Part shown: piece by piece, positions 10,820 through 21,415 of the stretch
How positions within the stretch are numbered: the stretch's first letter is position 1
Layout: each line of letters starts with the position of its first letter
NCBI RefSeq assembly: GCF_001540865.1
Contig: NC_033621.1
Span: 20,018,882 to 20,082,881, forward strand
Reading direction: 5' to 3'
From: Ananas comosus
Taxonomy: Eukaryota; Streptophyta; Magnoliopsida; Poales; Bromeliaceae
Length of the DNA: 64,000 nucleotides
Translations under genes and position numbers: made by a program
Notes under the pieces: model-generated
Told to the model about the DNA's origin: nothing
Databases searched by the model: none
What the model saw: only the letters and a program-made list of their open reading frames with translations

Positions 10820-11423
10820 CTATTTCTTGCGGGGACCGACACGTCGTCGGCAGTGCTCCAATGGGCCATTTCCGAGCTCCTGAAAAGCCGAGAAAGAAGT
10901 AAGAGAGGCCCTGAAAGGAATGGATGGTATTGTTGAAGAAGCACAAGTCAACGAACCAAGCTACCTTCGACTGGCAGTTAGAAGAGAAACCCTGAGACTC
11001 CACCCAACAGCCCCACTGCTGCTGCCTAGAGAGGGCCAGTCGACATGCCACGTGGAGGGCTACGAGATCCCGGCGGGGACCCGGATCATCGTCAACGCAT
11101 GGGCGATCGCGCGGGATCCCAAGTACTGGTCGGAGCCGGAACGGTTTGTGCCGGAGCAGTTCGCAGCGCCCGGCGACGCAGATTACAAGGGGACCAACTT
11201 CGAGTACCTGCCGTTCGGATCGGGGCGGCGGATGTGCCCCGGGATGGTGTTCGGCCTCGCCAGCGTGTCCGTGGCCCTCGCGGAGCTGCTCCGCCGATTC
11301 GACTGGCGGGTGCCCGAAGGGACGACGACGGCGGAGGAGCTCGACATGGAGGAGACCGGCGGCGCCACCGCCATGCGGAGGGTCGACCTGGTCTTGGTGG
11401 CCACTACCAGGGATCCAAAGTGA
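10820..11423 (+). pseudogene. cytochrome P450 (CYP71-like) C-terminal fragment
   Basis: The C-terminal third of a plant microsomal P450, a heme mono-oxygenase family. In order, it shows the I-helix oxygen-binding motif AGTDTSS (about 10829), the K-helix ExxR motif (ETLR, near 10995), a PERF-type motif (PERFVPEQF, near 11137) and the heme-binding FGSGRRMCPG with its cysteine ligand (about 11215). The reading frame changes between about 10880 and 10905: the I-helix part and the part from the ATG at 10920 are in different frames, so a 1-2 base indel breaks it. The N-terminal 300 or so residues with membrane anchor are absent. It starts about where the second exon of CYP71-type genes starts, and is GC-rich unlike its AT-rich flanks. 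It could be an exon-2 relic of a deleted gene or a transposon-captured fragment. The 167-aa frame alone cannot be an active enzyme. Confidence 0.85.
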
Positions 11424-12223
11424 ACGGAGACTGACGTGCTAGAAGAAATGTTTTCCGTAGACAATACTGCAGGGCATATAATCTACCTGCTTTTAAGGAG
11501 GATATGCCCAAACTATTACTATCTCCACAGTAGGGCGCCTGATAGGGATTTGAGGATTATAGATTCGAGTCCCACACTCCCACGTGACGGACTCTAGATA
11601 TACAGTGATTGGAAGGAGCCTAGCGCACGATTCTCTAAGACCGAAATGTTTTTCTTTACTAAGAATAATGTAATTGAATAGATCACAATTGCCGAACCTC
11701 TACTAAAAAAAAGTACAAATATAGAAATGCTGCTGTGAGCAATAATCTGTCTTCTTACTGCTGGTAAGTGTATACAGAGATTAAAATACTTTTCTTAAAA
11801 GAGTTTAAAAGTCTATTCGCCCAACATGAAAGTTTGAGGACCAAAATGAAAATTGAAAAGAGTAAATGTATACATGAAAGTTTGAGGATCAAAATGAAAC
11901 TTGAGCTATAATACACATGGGAAACCTTTATTAATTAGAGAAATAAAATCCTATTCTTCTACCTTCCCTCGGTGCGAAAAACATACGCCGAATTACACAG
12001 TTCGGAACAAAGATAAAAAAAACGTGAGTTAGATCACATAAAAATAAACTTAAGCCACAATTTGATATTTTACGAGAGATCAAATGGAAAATGGAAAAAG
12101 GAGTTTTTACGAAAATACCACTTAAAGCAGAAATCGGAGAATCAACCAGCACTTGAATTATTGGCTCCACTAATCATCTAGATAAAGCATATATTACACA
12201 ACAACACTACTATAATCTAAAAA
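11424..12223. other. intergenic stretch with possible SINE remnant
   Basis: Between the P450 fragment and the BTB gene stop codon. A segment at about 11533-11660 carries TTCGAGTCCC, which resembles an RNA polymerase III B box, 30-40 bp after TAGGGCGCCTGATAGGG. It could be an old tRNA-derived SINE, but the A box is poor and no target duplication was found. The rest is AT-rich and empty. Confidence 0.3.
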
Positions 12224-13147
12224 TTACAAATTAAACGAAGCTGATCTCACAAACGACCTACGCCACCATACCTGAAAAGCCTGACCAAGGTTCGGGCACT
12301 CCGTCGCGCCGCCCGCGAAGAATCGAAACCATTCCTCAAATAAACTCTGTTGCTGACTAAGCGGGAGCGTTAGAAGTGCCTGCCCCAGGGTTTCCTCCAA
12401 CATCCTAACATCCAACCCTTTTGAGCACCTTTGTAACCAACCAAAGTCCATCAACAAAGGCCGGAACCATCCGCAAAATAAAGCACTTCTTGTTTCACCC
12501 CGACAATGCAACTTCCCTTTCCCTAGTGCTATAAATAAACTTGCGGAGACCCGACTTAGCTCGTACCTCACCATTGGTGAAGCTTTTTCGTGCATTTTGA
12601 TCAACTCTGCTTGCTGGGCCCACAAGTCCACAAAATCTTCAGCCATCTGATTGTTAGTGAGAATCTCGAGGAGCCAGTTGAGATTCTCGACCTGCTTTGA
12701 GATCCGTTCAACCAAAGGCTTATTACTGTTCTTATTTTCGTCTGCTGCAGATCCAGAAGCTTCTTCAAAGAGCTCCACAAGTGAGTTCAAGCAGGAGTGG
12801 CATATCTTATATAAGCTCTCCTTACTAAGCCCAGCAGGGTCTTTTTGGTACACCGAGCTCTTTGATAAGAGACCATTGACTAGGGATTGCATCTCTTTTC
12901 TCGCGTTACTACAAATCCCATTCACGACTGATTGTATGAGATGGATGGCGAGATGATTATCCTGCAAGTCACACCGACCTGGTGGGGTACGTAATCTCGC
13001 TAGCACATCCTGTGCTGTTGCCTCGTCAAGCGTACAGCGGGAAAAAAAGCTCTTGAGCTTTTCCTCCTCGCTCTCAGTCCATGGGACGCCCTCGATGTAC
13101 TTTAAACAAGAGGTGATGCCTCGATCAAACATGATGGTGGAGGATAC
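12224..13147 (-). CDS. BTB/POZ domain protein (At1g63850-like), exon 2
   Basis: Second and last coding exon of the gene whose first exon is 20699-21415. The acceptor is TGATTTCAG at 13148-13150, and the exon opens in phase 0 with VSSTIMFDRG, joining exon 1 at ...AIDILE. It encodes 307 residues to a TAA at 12224-12226. The peptide (MFDRGITSCLKYIEGVPWTE, then EEEKLKSFFSR) is the conserved region C-terminal to the BTB domain in plant proteins such as Arabidopsis At1g63850 and At3g05675. These are likely substrate adaptors of CUL3 E3 ubiquitin ligases (family knowledge; no substrate is known to me). Total protein is 546 aa, close to the usual length. There are no frame breaks, so the gene looks intact despite its large, transposon-filled intron. 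Confidence 0.88.
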   Translation of the reverse strand, partial: VSSTIMFDRGITSCLKYIEGVPWTESEEEKLKSFFSRCTLDEATAQDVLARLRTPPGRCDLQDNHLAIHLIQSVVNGICSNARKEMQSLVNGLLSKSSVYQKDPAGLSKESLYKICHSCLNSLVELFEEASGSAADENKNSNKPLVERISKQVENLNWLLEILTNNQMAEDFVDLWAQQAELIKMHEKASPMVRYELSRVSASLFIALGKGKLHCRGETRSALFCGWFRPLLMDFGWLQRCSKGLDVRMLEETLGQALLTLPLSQQQSLFEEWFRFFAGGATECPNLGQAFQVWWRRSFVRSASFNL

Positions 13148-13987
13148 CTGAAATCAGATGAGTTAAAATGTTTTTTAGTCCGATATGAGTTTGCAGAGAA
13201 GAAAAGAAAATGCAAGTTGTATTGCAAAGATGAAGAACCATAAAGAAAGTAACGTTATTATAGTCGAGATCAAAGTTATGCACATAGTAATACATGCCAT
13301 TCATAGATCTTACAAGCTAATTTCTGTGAGTCATGTTCAATAAAATCAACTTGTGAATTAAAATCAGCTCTTGAATTAAACCTATAAAGATCTTTGCAGA
13401 GCCGAGAGCTAGAGTAAACATACAGAAGGAGGCTTAATTGCAAATAGTAAAATGCAAATAGTAAAACATGGTGAGAGATATGAACCAAAATTTATGAAGG
13501 AGAACGATAGAAATGAATGATGAGCAAACTGAGACAGAAATCAATTTTTGAAAGTCATTAAACTAGGACGAATCTAAAGCAGGTAGCAAATCAAAAGGCA
13601 AATAAAAATCTGATTACACTATGTAGGAGGGTTTCCTTAATTGGCTTCTGGCCAATTCAGTTGGACATAATGGTTAATAAGGGTCTAGTCTTCAGCATGA
13701 AACAATTTATAAGGGTTTAAGAAATGAAAGCCCAGCAAGCATTTGAATAGTTCCACATAAACTAGCAACCATGGTTGCCACAGCCACATAAAATGGTTGT
13801 GGAATGACAAATGTGCCATACCTAGGACCAGAAATGTAACGAGATCCCCTCCACTATAGGACATTTTGAAATAGGTCCCTCAATTTAAAATGATGTCACT
13901 GATACCCCCTTAACTTTTAATTACTTTAATTTGAGCTATTCAATCATTTGAATGAGACTGAAATTACCGACGTCATTAGGAACCGGA
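13148..13987 (-). other. intron sequence of the BTB gene, 3' part
   Basis: The intron portion between the exon 2 acceptor and the inserted LTR element. AT-rich and unremarkable. It ends with the first copy of the 5-bp target duplication CCGGA (13983-13987). Confidence 0.6.
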
Positions 13988-15147
13988 TGTTACAGACTTT
14001 GTTTGGCGAATTTCGTGGAGTCGAATAGAGTCTTGAAGGGTCGAAGAAGATGATATCGAGGTTCAAGTTGCAAAGGCTCATCTCACAGCCCCCAGGCATG
14101 TTTATATTTTGTAATGGTGATTTATGCGTATGTTTAAGTGTTTGGGAGACATCGGAATAGGTTTAAATTCTTAAACTTTACAAAATGGGACAATTTCATG
14201 TTTCAAGGTTCGGACCTTGGTGCAAGGTCTGAAACCCGTGAGCCTTCCTGGCTGTCATGCATGGAGGGTCCAAACCTTGGTGCAAGGTCCGGAACCCCAT
14301 AAGCCCTCCTAGCTAATACACAGCGAGGGTTCGGACCTTGAGGCTACTGTCCAGAACCCGTAAGTCTGTCTGGCAGTTACGTGAGGGTCCGAATCTCGAG
14401 ACTAAAATCCGGACTTCTAAACCCTGACAGTTTCAAAGTTCGGACCCTAATGTAAGGTCCGGACTCAGAACCCGTCGCAAGTTTTCGAAATCCTATTTTT
14501 CAATCCTAGTTTGAATCTAATATCTCCTAAGCCTATAAATATGATATGGGAGTCTTTGTAAAACGTGACTAAAATAGAATATCCTACGGAAACCCTAGAA
14601 ACCTGTTTTCGGTGCTTTCTGATCATCTTCCCAAAGCAAGTTTCTTTCTTTCTTTCATCAATTTGATTTTTAGGGTTTTAAATCCTGATATTCTTTTAAT
14701 CAAATTGATGATTGCTTAGAAGGTATTTTCTCATATCTTATCTAAGCATTGAAATCACCACCAACAATCCTTCTACGGGCTCCGGTGAGAGCGTTCGCAC
14801 ATGGACTTCGCGTGAGGGCCGAGGATTCGGTGGACGCTGGAGCACTCGAGGCGTTGTTGCTGCGAGGAGTCACAGTATAATCAATTGGAGGAGTTCAATC
14901 AATTGGGGAGCTACGAAGATGATCTACTTCGAGTCTAACGTAAAGGTTGAGTCGAGGATTCGATAAATCACTTTGTACTCTACTTTTTTTAGTGAATTTC
15001 TCATGTGATCGGTCCCGTGGATTTTTTACTCCTCTTAAAGTTTTCCCACGTAAAAATCTCGCTGTGTTGGCTTTATTTTTCCGCACTAGATTTTTATTGA
15101 ATCGTGTTGATTGGTTTTATCATTTACACCTATTCACCCCCCCCTAA
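13988..15147 (+). repeat. 5' LTR of the Sirevirus-like element
   Basis: Aligns from TGTTACAGACTTTG to ATTCACCCCCC with the 3' LTR. The last 50 or so bp present in the 3' LTR (CTAGGTATGTTTATACC to CCTACA) are missing, and the sequence switches to unrelated DNA at about 15148. It contains repeated AAGGTCCGGA / TTCGGACCTTGG words and a promoter-like CCTATAAATATGATATGGG near 14535. Confidence 0.8.
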
Positions 15148-15212
15148 TACAAAAGACTTCCAATCATACTCCGATAAAGTTTTTTATCAACACTTTTCCC
15201 TTGGGTATCCAT

Positions 15213-16079
15213 GCAATATGGTCAAAGGAGGTGCACAAAAGCCTCAATAGCAAAACTAATCATAATCCTCATCTTGCGGAGGAATATTAGCACGACAATA
15301 TTCCAACTTGTCAAAAATAACTTTCATAATCCTGGAAAGCTTGCCAAGTATTTTAGTGATCCGTGCTTGTTTTGATCCAAGACGTTCCTACTCAAATGTG
15401 ATGCGCTCGAGCTCAGCAAAAATCTGCTCTTGTTCAGATGAAAGGCGTTGCTACTCTCTATAGTTCGTTAGGAAAGATTGTTGTATATGTATCTTGTTGG
15501 GCATCCCGCCGAGGCACAGGCACGAAGGATCAACTTGAACATTCCTCTTCCGATCTGGCACTGAATGGCAAAGGACATCAAGACTTCAAATCAGTATCAG
15601 TATGAACACCTTCCATATCCGATGCTTATTATGAAGATTTTGAAGAACAACGCTCCTAATACGCATTGCAACTCTTATAAGTATAGCCTTGGAATGATAA
15701 ATGAGGCAACTCTCATCAAGTCAAGACCTCCACGGCGCACCACTCGACCTCCTAGGGGTCCTTATTCCTCTTATCCACCTCTTATCCACCTGAGGAAGCA
15801 TATAAGGATGTCTCAGTGAGTTCTGTCTATAGAGAACAACAGCACCTTTCATCTGAACAAGAGAAAATTTCTGTTGAGCTCCAGTGCATCACATCTGAAC
15901 AGGAACATCTTGAGGCAGAATAAGTACAAATCACTAAAAAGCTTAGCAAGCTTTCCAGGATTATGAAAGCTATTTTCGACAAGTTGGGATGTTGTCGTGC
16001 CGATATTCCTCCGCAAGATGAGGATTCTGATTAGCTTTGCTATTGGGGCTTTCGTGCACCTCCTTTGACCATATTGCAT
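15213..16079. repeat. inverted duplication within the Sirevirus-like element
   Basis: The arm at about 15213-15475 is the reverse complement of the arm at about 15818-16079, with scattered mismatches; for example TGCAATATGGTCAAAGGAGG pairs with CCTCCTTTGACCATATTGCA. The right arm reads, on the plus strand, as a glutamate/glutamine/lysine-rich coiled-coil-like peptide ending CRADIPPQDEDSD then stop, with an internal TAA. This may be the tail of an element gene, perhaps the env-like frame of Sireviruses (inference). Confidence 0.75.
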
Positions 16080-16144
16080 TTTGGTTTTTGCATCCTCCGT
16101 TCATTGTTTTGGCAATTTGTGACAAAAAAAGGGGAGATGACTTA

Positions 16145-16429
16145 GATGACTTGACATCTTAAGATGACTTTTGCTTGGCTTAGTTTTATCTCTTACTAGT
16201 GTTTTGGTTGTGCTTGCTTATGATTGCTTAGCTTATGCTTATGCTTAGTTGTGCTTGCTTATGATTGCTTAGCTTTGTTTTATCACNGATGACTTGACAT
16301 CTTAAGATGACTTTTGCTTGGCTTAGTTTTATCTCTTACTAGTGTTTTGGTTGTGCTTGCTTATGATTGCTTAGCTTATGCTTATGCTTAGTTGTGCTTG
16401 CTTATGATTGCTTAGCTTTGTTTTATCAC
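16145..16429. repeat. 142-bp perfect duplication around a single N
   Basis: 16145-16286 and 16288-16429 appear identical, separated only by the N at 16287. The unit itself contains GCTTATGCTTAG-type tandem words. The arrangement is what two unmerged overlapping contig ends would give, so the duplication is probably artefactual. Confidence 0.85.
16287..16287. other. assembly gap (single N)
   Basis: Lies between two perfect 142-bp direct copies; probably an unmerged contig overlap. Confidence 0.85.
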
Positions 16430-17217
16430 TTACTAGTGTTTTGGTTGTGCTTGCTTATGATTGCTTAGCTTATGCTTATGCTTATGCTTATGCTTATGGC
16501 ATTCAAATTCATGGATTTGTAACGCTATATTTCTGGAAAAAAAAAATTTGCGGGAAGTACAAGACTTCAATACTTCTAGTTGCGTCTACGTCATAGAATT
16601 TGAATTGAAAGTTGTAATGAATGTATTTTGAATTTTTCTTGGATCGGTCACGCGAGAAGGTTGTCGTTTGGTGATTGCAATAAATTCCGTTTATTTTACT
16701 TTTGTAGTTAGGTGAGCTTTGTTTATATACTTTGTTTTGTCATGAAATCGCCAAAGGGGGAGATTGTTACGGACTTTGTGTTGGCGAATTTCGTGAAGTC
16801 GAATGGAGCCTTGAAGGGTCGAAGAAAAAGATATCGAGGTTCAAGTCACAAAGGCTCGTCTATGAAGCTCACAGCCCCAAGGTATGTTTTTATATTGTAA
16901 TGGTGATTTATACATATATTTAAGTGTTTGAGAGACATCGGAATAGGTTTAAATTCTTAAACTTTAAAAAACAGAACAATTTCATGTTTCAGAGTACGGA
17001 CCATGGTGCAAGGTCTGGAACCCGTGAGCCTCCCTGGCTGTCATGCATGGAGGGTCCGGACCCTGGTGCAATGTCCGAAACGCCGTAAACCCCCCTAGCT
17101 AATACGCAACGAGGTTTCGGATCTTGGGGCTAAGGTTCGGAACCCATAAGTCTGTCTGACAGTTACACAGGGAGGGCCCAAACCTTGGGAATAAAATCCG
17201 AACTTTAAAACCCTAAG

Positions 17218-18059
17218 GCCCCATTTGGTTTGGGGGATAAGCGGGGATAACGAAAGTTATCCCCGCTATTCCGCCAAACGGCGGTGAAATTTGGCCGGGA
17301 TATTTTATCCCGGTCAAACCTTGCTATTCTCGATTATCCCGGAATAGCAAAGGATTTGCTATTCCTCCATTTTGGTGGAATAGTGCTATTTCAATGCTTA
17401 ATTTCAAACTTAATTAAAATTATAAATTGAATTAAAACTAAATTATATAAATATAATATATTATATATTATAATACATTATTTTTATTATAAAATTATTA
17501 ATTGTACTATATTAATACATATTATTTATATTTAAATATTATAATAAAATTTATAATAAATTATATTTAAATATNGAATTAAAACTAAATTATATAAATA
17601 TAATATATTATATATTATAATACATTATTTTTATTATAAAATTATTAATTGTACTATATTAATACATATTATTTATATTTAAATATTATAATAAAATTTA
17701 TAATAAATTATATTTAAATATTATAATAAATTCTTTTTATTAAATTTAAGTTTAAGTAGAATTTTAAAAAAATTTAAATTTAAAAGGATAATATCATTAC
17801 TTTTTTTAAAAAAATTATTAAATTTAAATTTTTAAAAATTCAAATTTAAATATAATAAGAGGATAATATCATTACTTTTTATTTATAAAACCCACTATCA
17901 TTCTTATTTCATCCTACCTAACCAAATGCTATTTTTTTTATTCACAGAAATAACCCAATTTTCCTCCAAACACAAAATTGATCTAATCCCCGCTTATACC
18001 TCAATTTATACATATTCCTGGAATAGTCACTTTTTGCTTATCCCCGAACCAAACAATAC
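17218..18059. mobile_element. Tourist/PIF-Harbinger-like MITE nested in the LTR
   Basis: The ends are GGCCCCATTTGGTTTGGGGG and the imperfect inverse (CCCCGAACCAAACAATACT). They are flanked by the 3-bp direct repeat TAA, and the uninterrupted LTR reads CCCTGACAGTTTC at the same place. A 3-bp T(T/A)A target and this TIR type fit PIF/Harbinger-derived MITEs. The interior is AT-rich and non-coding. A 146-bp perfect duplication around the N at 17575 (17429-17574 and 17576-17721) inflates its length; the true size is probably about 695 bp. Confidence 0.8.
17575..17575. other. assembly gap (single N)
   Basis: Lies between two perfect 146-bp direct copies (17429-17574, 17576-17721) inside the Tourist-like element; probably an unmerged contig overlap. 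Confidence 0.85.
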
Positions 18060-18838
18060 TTAACAGTTTCAAGGTCCGGACACTAATGTAAGGTCCGGAC
18101 CTTGAACCTGTCACAAGTTTTCGAAATCCTATTTTTTCAATCCTAACCCGATTCTAATCTCCTAAGCCTATAAATAAAATATGGGAGTCTTTCTAAAACG
18201 TGACTAATATAGAATATCCTATGGAAACCCTCAAAACTTGTTTTCGGTGCTTTCTGATCATCTTCCTAAAGCAAGTTTCTTTCTTTCTTTCATCAATTTG
18301 ATTCTTAGGTTTTTAAATCCTGCTATTCTTTTAAGAATCAAGTTGATGATTGCTTAGAAAGTATTCCCTCATATCTTATGAGTTTCTAGGTATTGAAATC
18401 ACCACCAACAATCCATCTACGGGCTCCAGACAGAGCGATCACGCGTGAACTGTGCGTGAGGGCTGAGGATTCGGTGGACGCTAGAGCATTCGGGGCATTG
18501 TTGCTGCGAGGAGTCGCAGTGTAATCAGTTGGAGGAGGTCAATTGATTAGGGACCTACGAAGACGATCTACTTCGAGTCTAGGGTAAAGGTTGAGTCGAG
18601 AACTTGGTAAATCACTTGGTACTCTACTTTTCTTATTGGATTTTTCATGTGATCGGTCCCATGGGTTTTTACTCCTCTTAGAATTTTCCCACGTAAAAAT
18701 CTCGGTGTGTTGGCTTTATTTCTCAGTACTTAATTTTTATTGCATCGAGTTGATTGGTTTTATCATTTACACCTATTCACCCCCATCTAGGTATGTTTAT
18801 ACCTTTTAGATCTTAGGGTCCTTATAACCTACACCGGA

Positions 18839-19273
18839 TGTCTGATTTTGGATCCAATTACATATATTGGACCTGACTCTATAGGGATTGCAATCAAACT
18901 TCAAAAGATAAATATCTAAAAAGTGAAATAATACTTGAAACTATCCAAAATGAGGAATTGAAGTAATCGGGTAACGAAATCTCGCCGACAAGAAATTAGA
19001 AGAAAATGAGGAAAAAAAAAAACTCTGTTTAAAGCCCAACGGAGAGGAGAAAAAACAAGGGAAAGAAAATTCTAGCCAGATACCTAAGAACTCCATTTCC
19101 TATGCTATTTATGTACTCAGCCACAATATGAAGCAGCCCCTTAATCAGAGAAGGGCCTATACGAATAAATTGTTGCTGTAGTAGGTACCAATATTAAAAA
19201 CAAGGTTGGCTATTTTTGAAAATTGCAGCAGCAGCAAAGAGGAAATAGGGGCTCTAATAGCTCTAGAAAAAAA
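18839..19273 (-). other. intron sequence of the BTB gene, middle
   Basis: Intron DNA between the LTR element and the next MITE. AT-rich; no gene or repeat signature seen. Confidence 0.5.
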
Positions 19274-19788
19274 AGGGGCAATTGCTTATATACCCCTGAA
19301 AAGCTCCCGACTTTCTAATTTATCTCTCTTAGAAGGCATGTTAAAAATACTATTCTTATGTTTCAAGTTATTTCAAATATACCTCTAGAGTTAAATTTTA
19401 ATAGTGAACTATTACCAATAGTTGTTATCTATATAAAATTACTATTTTGCTCTTTCCAATATACCATTCTATTATCACCAACTTTTCTTATTTGTCCTTA
19501 AATTAGAGGCAAAAGAACTATTTTTATTTTTGGTCTTTTCAAATATACCCTTCTACCATCACCAACTTTTCTTATTTACCCTTAAGTTAAGGGCGAAAGA
19601 GATATTTTGATTTTTTTAAAACTTTGGTAGATATATAACTCACGTTTAATCTGTAATAACTTAACGGATAATAATTGTAGGGTATTTTTGAATAACAGAA
19701 GAACATATAAGGGGTATATTGGGAAAAAAAAAGTAGGGGTTAATTAAATATTTCCAAAGTTTTGAAGAATATATAGGCAATTATCCCA
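19274..19788. mobile_element. fold-back MITE, family F3, copy 1
   Basis: Left end GGGGCAATTGCTTATATACC; right end is the inverse (ATATATAGGCAATTATCCC). The arms pair imperfectly across most of the element. A second copy is at 29007-29515. Non-coding; located in the BTB intron. Confidence 0.65.
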
Positions 19789-20698
19789 AAGAAAAAATAT
19801 GGCCAACAAGCATTCTCCAAATATGAAATAAAATTTAGAATAGAAAATAACTAAAAAAATAAGAGAAACGGTGAAGGCAGCAGATTAGGCTTTTAGAGAA
19901 GGGCTGATTGAAATAAAACCTAAGATCAGCCAGTAGAAACAGAGTATGCAGGGAAAAGATCAATACAATAGCAATCACAAAATAAAACAAAAGCAATGAT
20001 TTAAACATCCAAAACATTGAAAAATCAAGTTGAAATCAATCACATTGCTTTTCGAGCTAACACCTAATTAGATACAGCTAAGCCTCACACTTGAGAAATT
20101 TAAAATTTCCAAACTCATTATATAGTCAAATTTTAGGCTGCATGAGAGAGAGAGGAATCGGCGATAGGCATATTAATGTAACATGTTGCTAACTTCAATG
20201 TGCGTCATAAAATCGATGTATTGTGCTCTCCCACACTACAAAAGAAGTGTATCGGCCTTGGCGTATTAATTGCTAGAACATGAACAACAACAGCCTATGT
20301 TATGCCACCACATCTCAAATGTTCATAGATGTTTTATTTTGGTTCAGAGTTGTTCAATCCCATAATGCTCACAACAGCGCTAGCTCCATAACCATCTTAA
20401 ACCATTTTCTCTAGTATATCACACTTTCAATCAGACCAAACCTATAATTTGACTAATTTCAACACGTTATCATTTCGCTGTCGCGGTCCCCTTCTCATTA
20501 CCCATCTTTCTAAAATTTGCACCAAAACTTCTTCTAGTAACTAATCATGCTCGTCAATCACTATATTCAACTAACAGTACTACTTAATTCAACCAACAAT
20601 CCGCAACAGGACACTGAAGGAGAATCAGAAGCCTTTGAACACATTTTAGACATTAGACAATAATAAAAAAGTAAAGATAAAAGGACAGTTATACTGAC
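19789..20698 (-). other. intron sequence of the BTB gene, 5' part
   Basis: Intron DNA up to the exon 1 donor. CACTACAAAAGAAGTGTATC at about 20235 resembles a CACTA-type terminus, but no partner end was found. Nothing else is recognised. Confidence 0.5.
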
Positions 20699-21415
20699 CT
20701 CGAGTATGTCGATGGCTGGCGACACTCCCGCCTTTGCGAGCGCCCTCAACGCATCCTCCTCATACATCAGCTCAATGGTCTTTCTAAACACATCCGTATC
20801 CTCGATTCCGCCGACTTCGATCCTGGTGTAGCCCGCGAGCTCATCCGAGATCTTTCCAGTCGCTTCCAGAACCATCGCGGCGAAGAATCGGCTGCTCTCG
20901 CACAGAACCTTGGAGTCCAATTCCAACAGCAAGCACGTCCCGTCCTTCCCCTTCAATCTCAACCTCAGATCCAGAGATCTCTCCCTCGAGGACGCACAGC
21001 GATCCGTCTCCGCCCTCTGAGACGCCGGAGAACCCTCTCCTTGGGCCGGATCGGAAATCTCCGGCTCCGCTGCCGCCGCCGCCGCGGAGGCGACGATCTC
21101 TGGGAGGGGATCGAGTGGAGGGTCGGAGTCGATGGGGGAGACCCTACCTGGGGAGAGAATGCGGCGGGGGTCGATGATGCCGAGGCCGAGCTTGCTTGTG
21201 GGGGAGGGGGAGCTGTAGAGGGAGGAGGGCTTCGGCGGGGGCTGCGGCGGGAGCTTGGAGAGGTGGTGGTGGTGGCGTTGGTGGTAGTGGTGACGGGGCG
21301 AGGAGCGGAGATCGGGGCTCCCGGGGACGGCGGCGAAGGAGCAGCACCACGCCGCGCGCGGCCGGGGGCGGCGGGATGCGGCGGCGGAGGATATCCGAGA
21401 GCCGCGATCCGCCAT
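20699..21415 (-). CDS. BTB/POZ domain protein (At1g63850-like), exon 1
   Basis: First coding exon, 239 codons from ATG at 21415 to GAG at 20699, followed by the donor GTCAGT (20693-20698). Residues 1-140 are a low-complexity, proline-, serine-, histidine- and alanine-rich leader of high GC content. From about residue 145 a BTB/POZ fold begins (RLRLKGKDGTCLLLELDSKV, then SRFFAAMVLEATG), with the typical LELDSKVLCESS core that mediates dimerisation and CUL3 binding in this family. Joined in phase 0 to exon 2 (12224-13147) it gives 546 aa. The intron between them is 7.55 kb and carries an LTR element and MITEs. A single N at 21445 lies 30 bp upstream of the start codon. The plus-strand open frame across the same GC-rich exon is a shadow. 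Confidence 0.88.

Larger units (their letters stand above)
13988..18833 (+). mobile_element. non-autonomous Sirevirus-like (Ty1/copia) LTR element
   Basis: A complete insertion. It starts TGTTACAGAC and ends CCTACA, with the 5-bp direct duplication CCGGA on both sides (13983-13987 and 18834-18838). The two LTRs align over more than 1.1 kb apart from a nested element in the 3' copy. The polypurine tract CCAAAGGGGGAGAT lies directly before the 3' LTR, and a second PPT-like AAAAAAAGGGGAGAT lies upstream at about 16125. Multiple PPTs and TGTTA LTR starts are typical of Sireviruses. The interior is only about 1.6 kb, has no pol domains and contains a large inverted duplication, so the element cannot move on its own. 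It sits antisense inside the BTB intron. No primer-binding site remains, because the end of the 5' LTR is deleted or replaced. Confidence 0.85.
16765..18833 (+). repeat. 3' LTR of the Sirevirus-like element (interrupted)
   Basis: Starts TGTTACGGACTTTG just after the PPT and ends CCTACA before the CCGGA duplication. It matches the 5' LTR on both sides of a nested Tourist-like element at 17218-18059. Without that insert it is about 1.2 kb. Confidence 0.85.

Noticed and set aside
11045..11464. Three further open frames over the P450 fragment
   Set aside because: GC-rich alternative frames without family motifs; only the frame with ETLR, PERF and FGSGRRMCPG is real.
15565..15819. 84-aa open frame inside the Sirevirus-like element
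   Set aside because: No family resemblance; lies in the spacer of an inverted duplication in a non-coding element.
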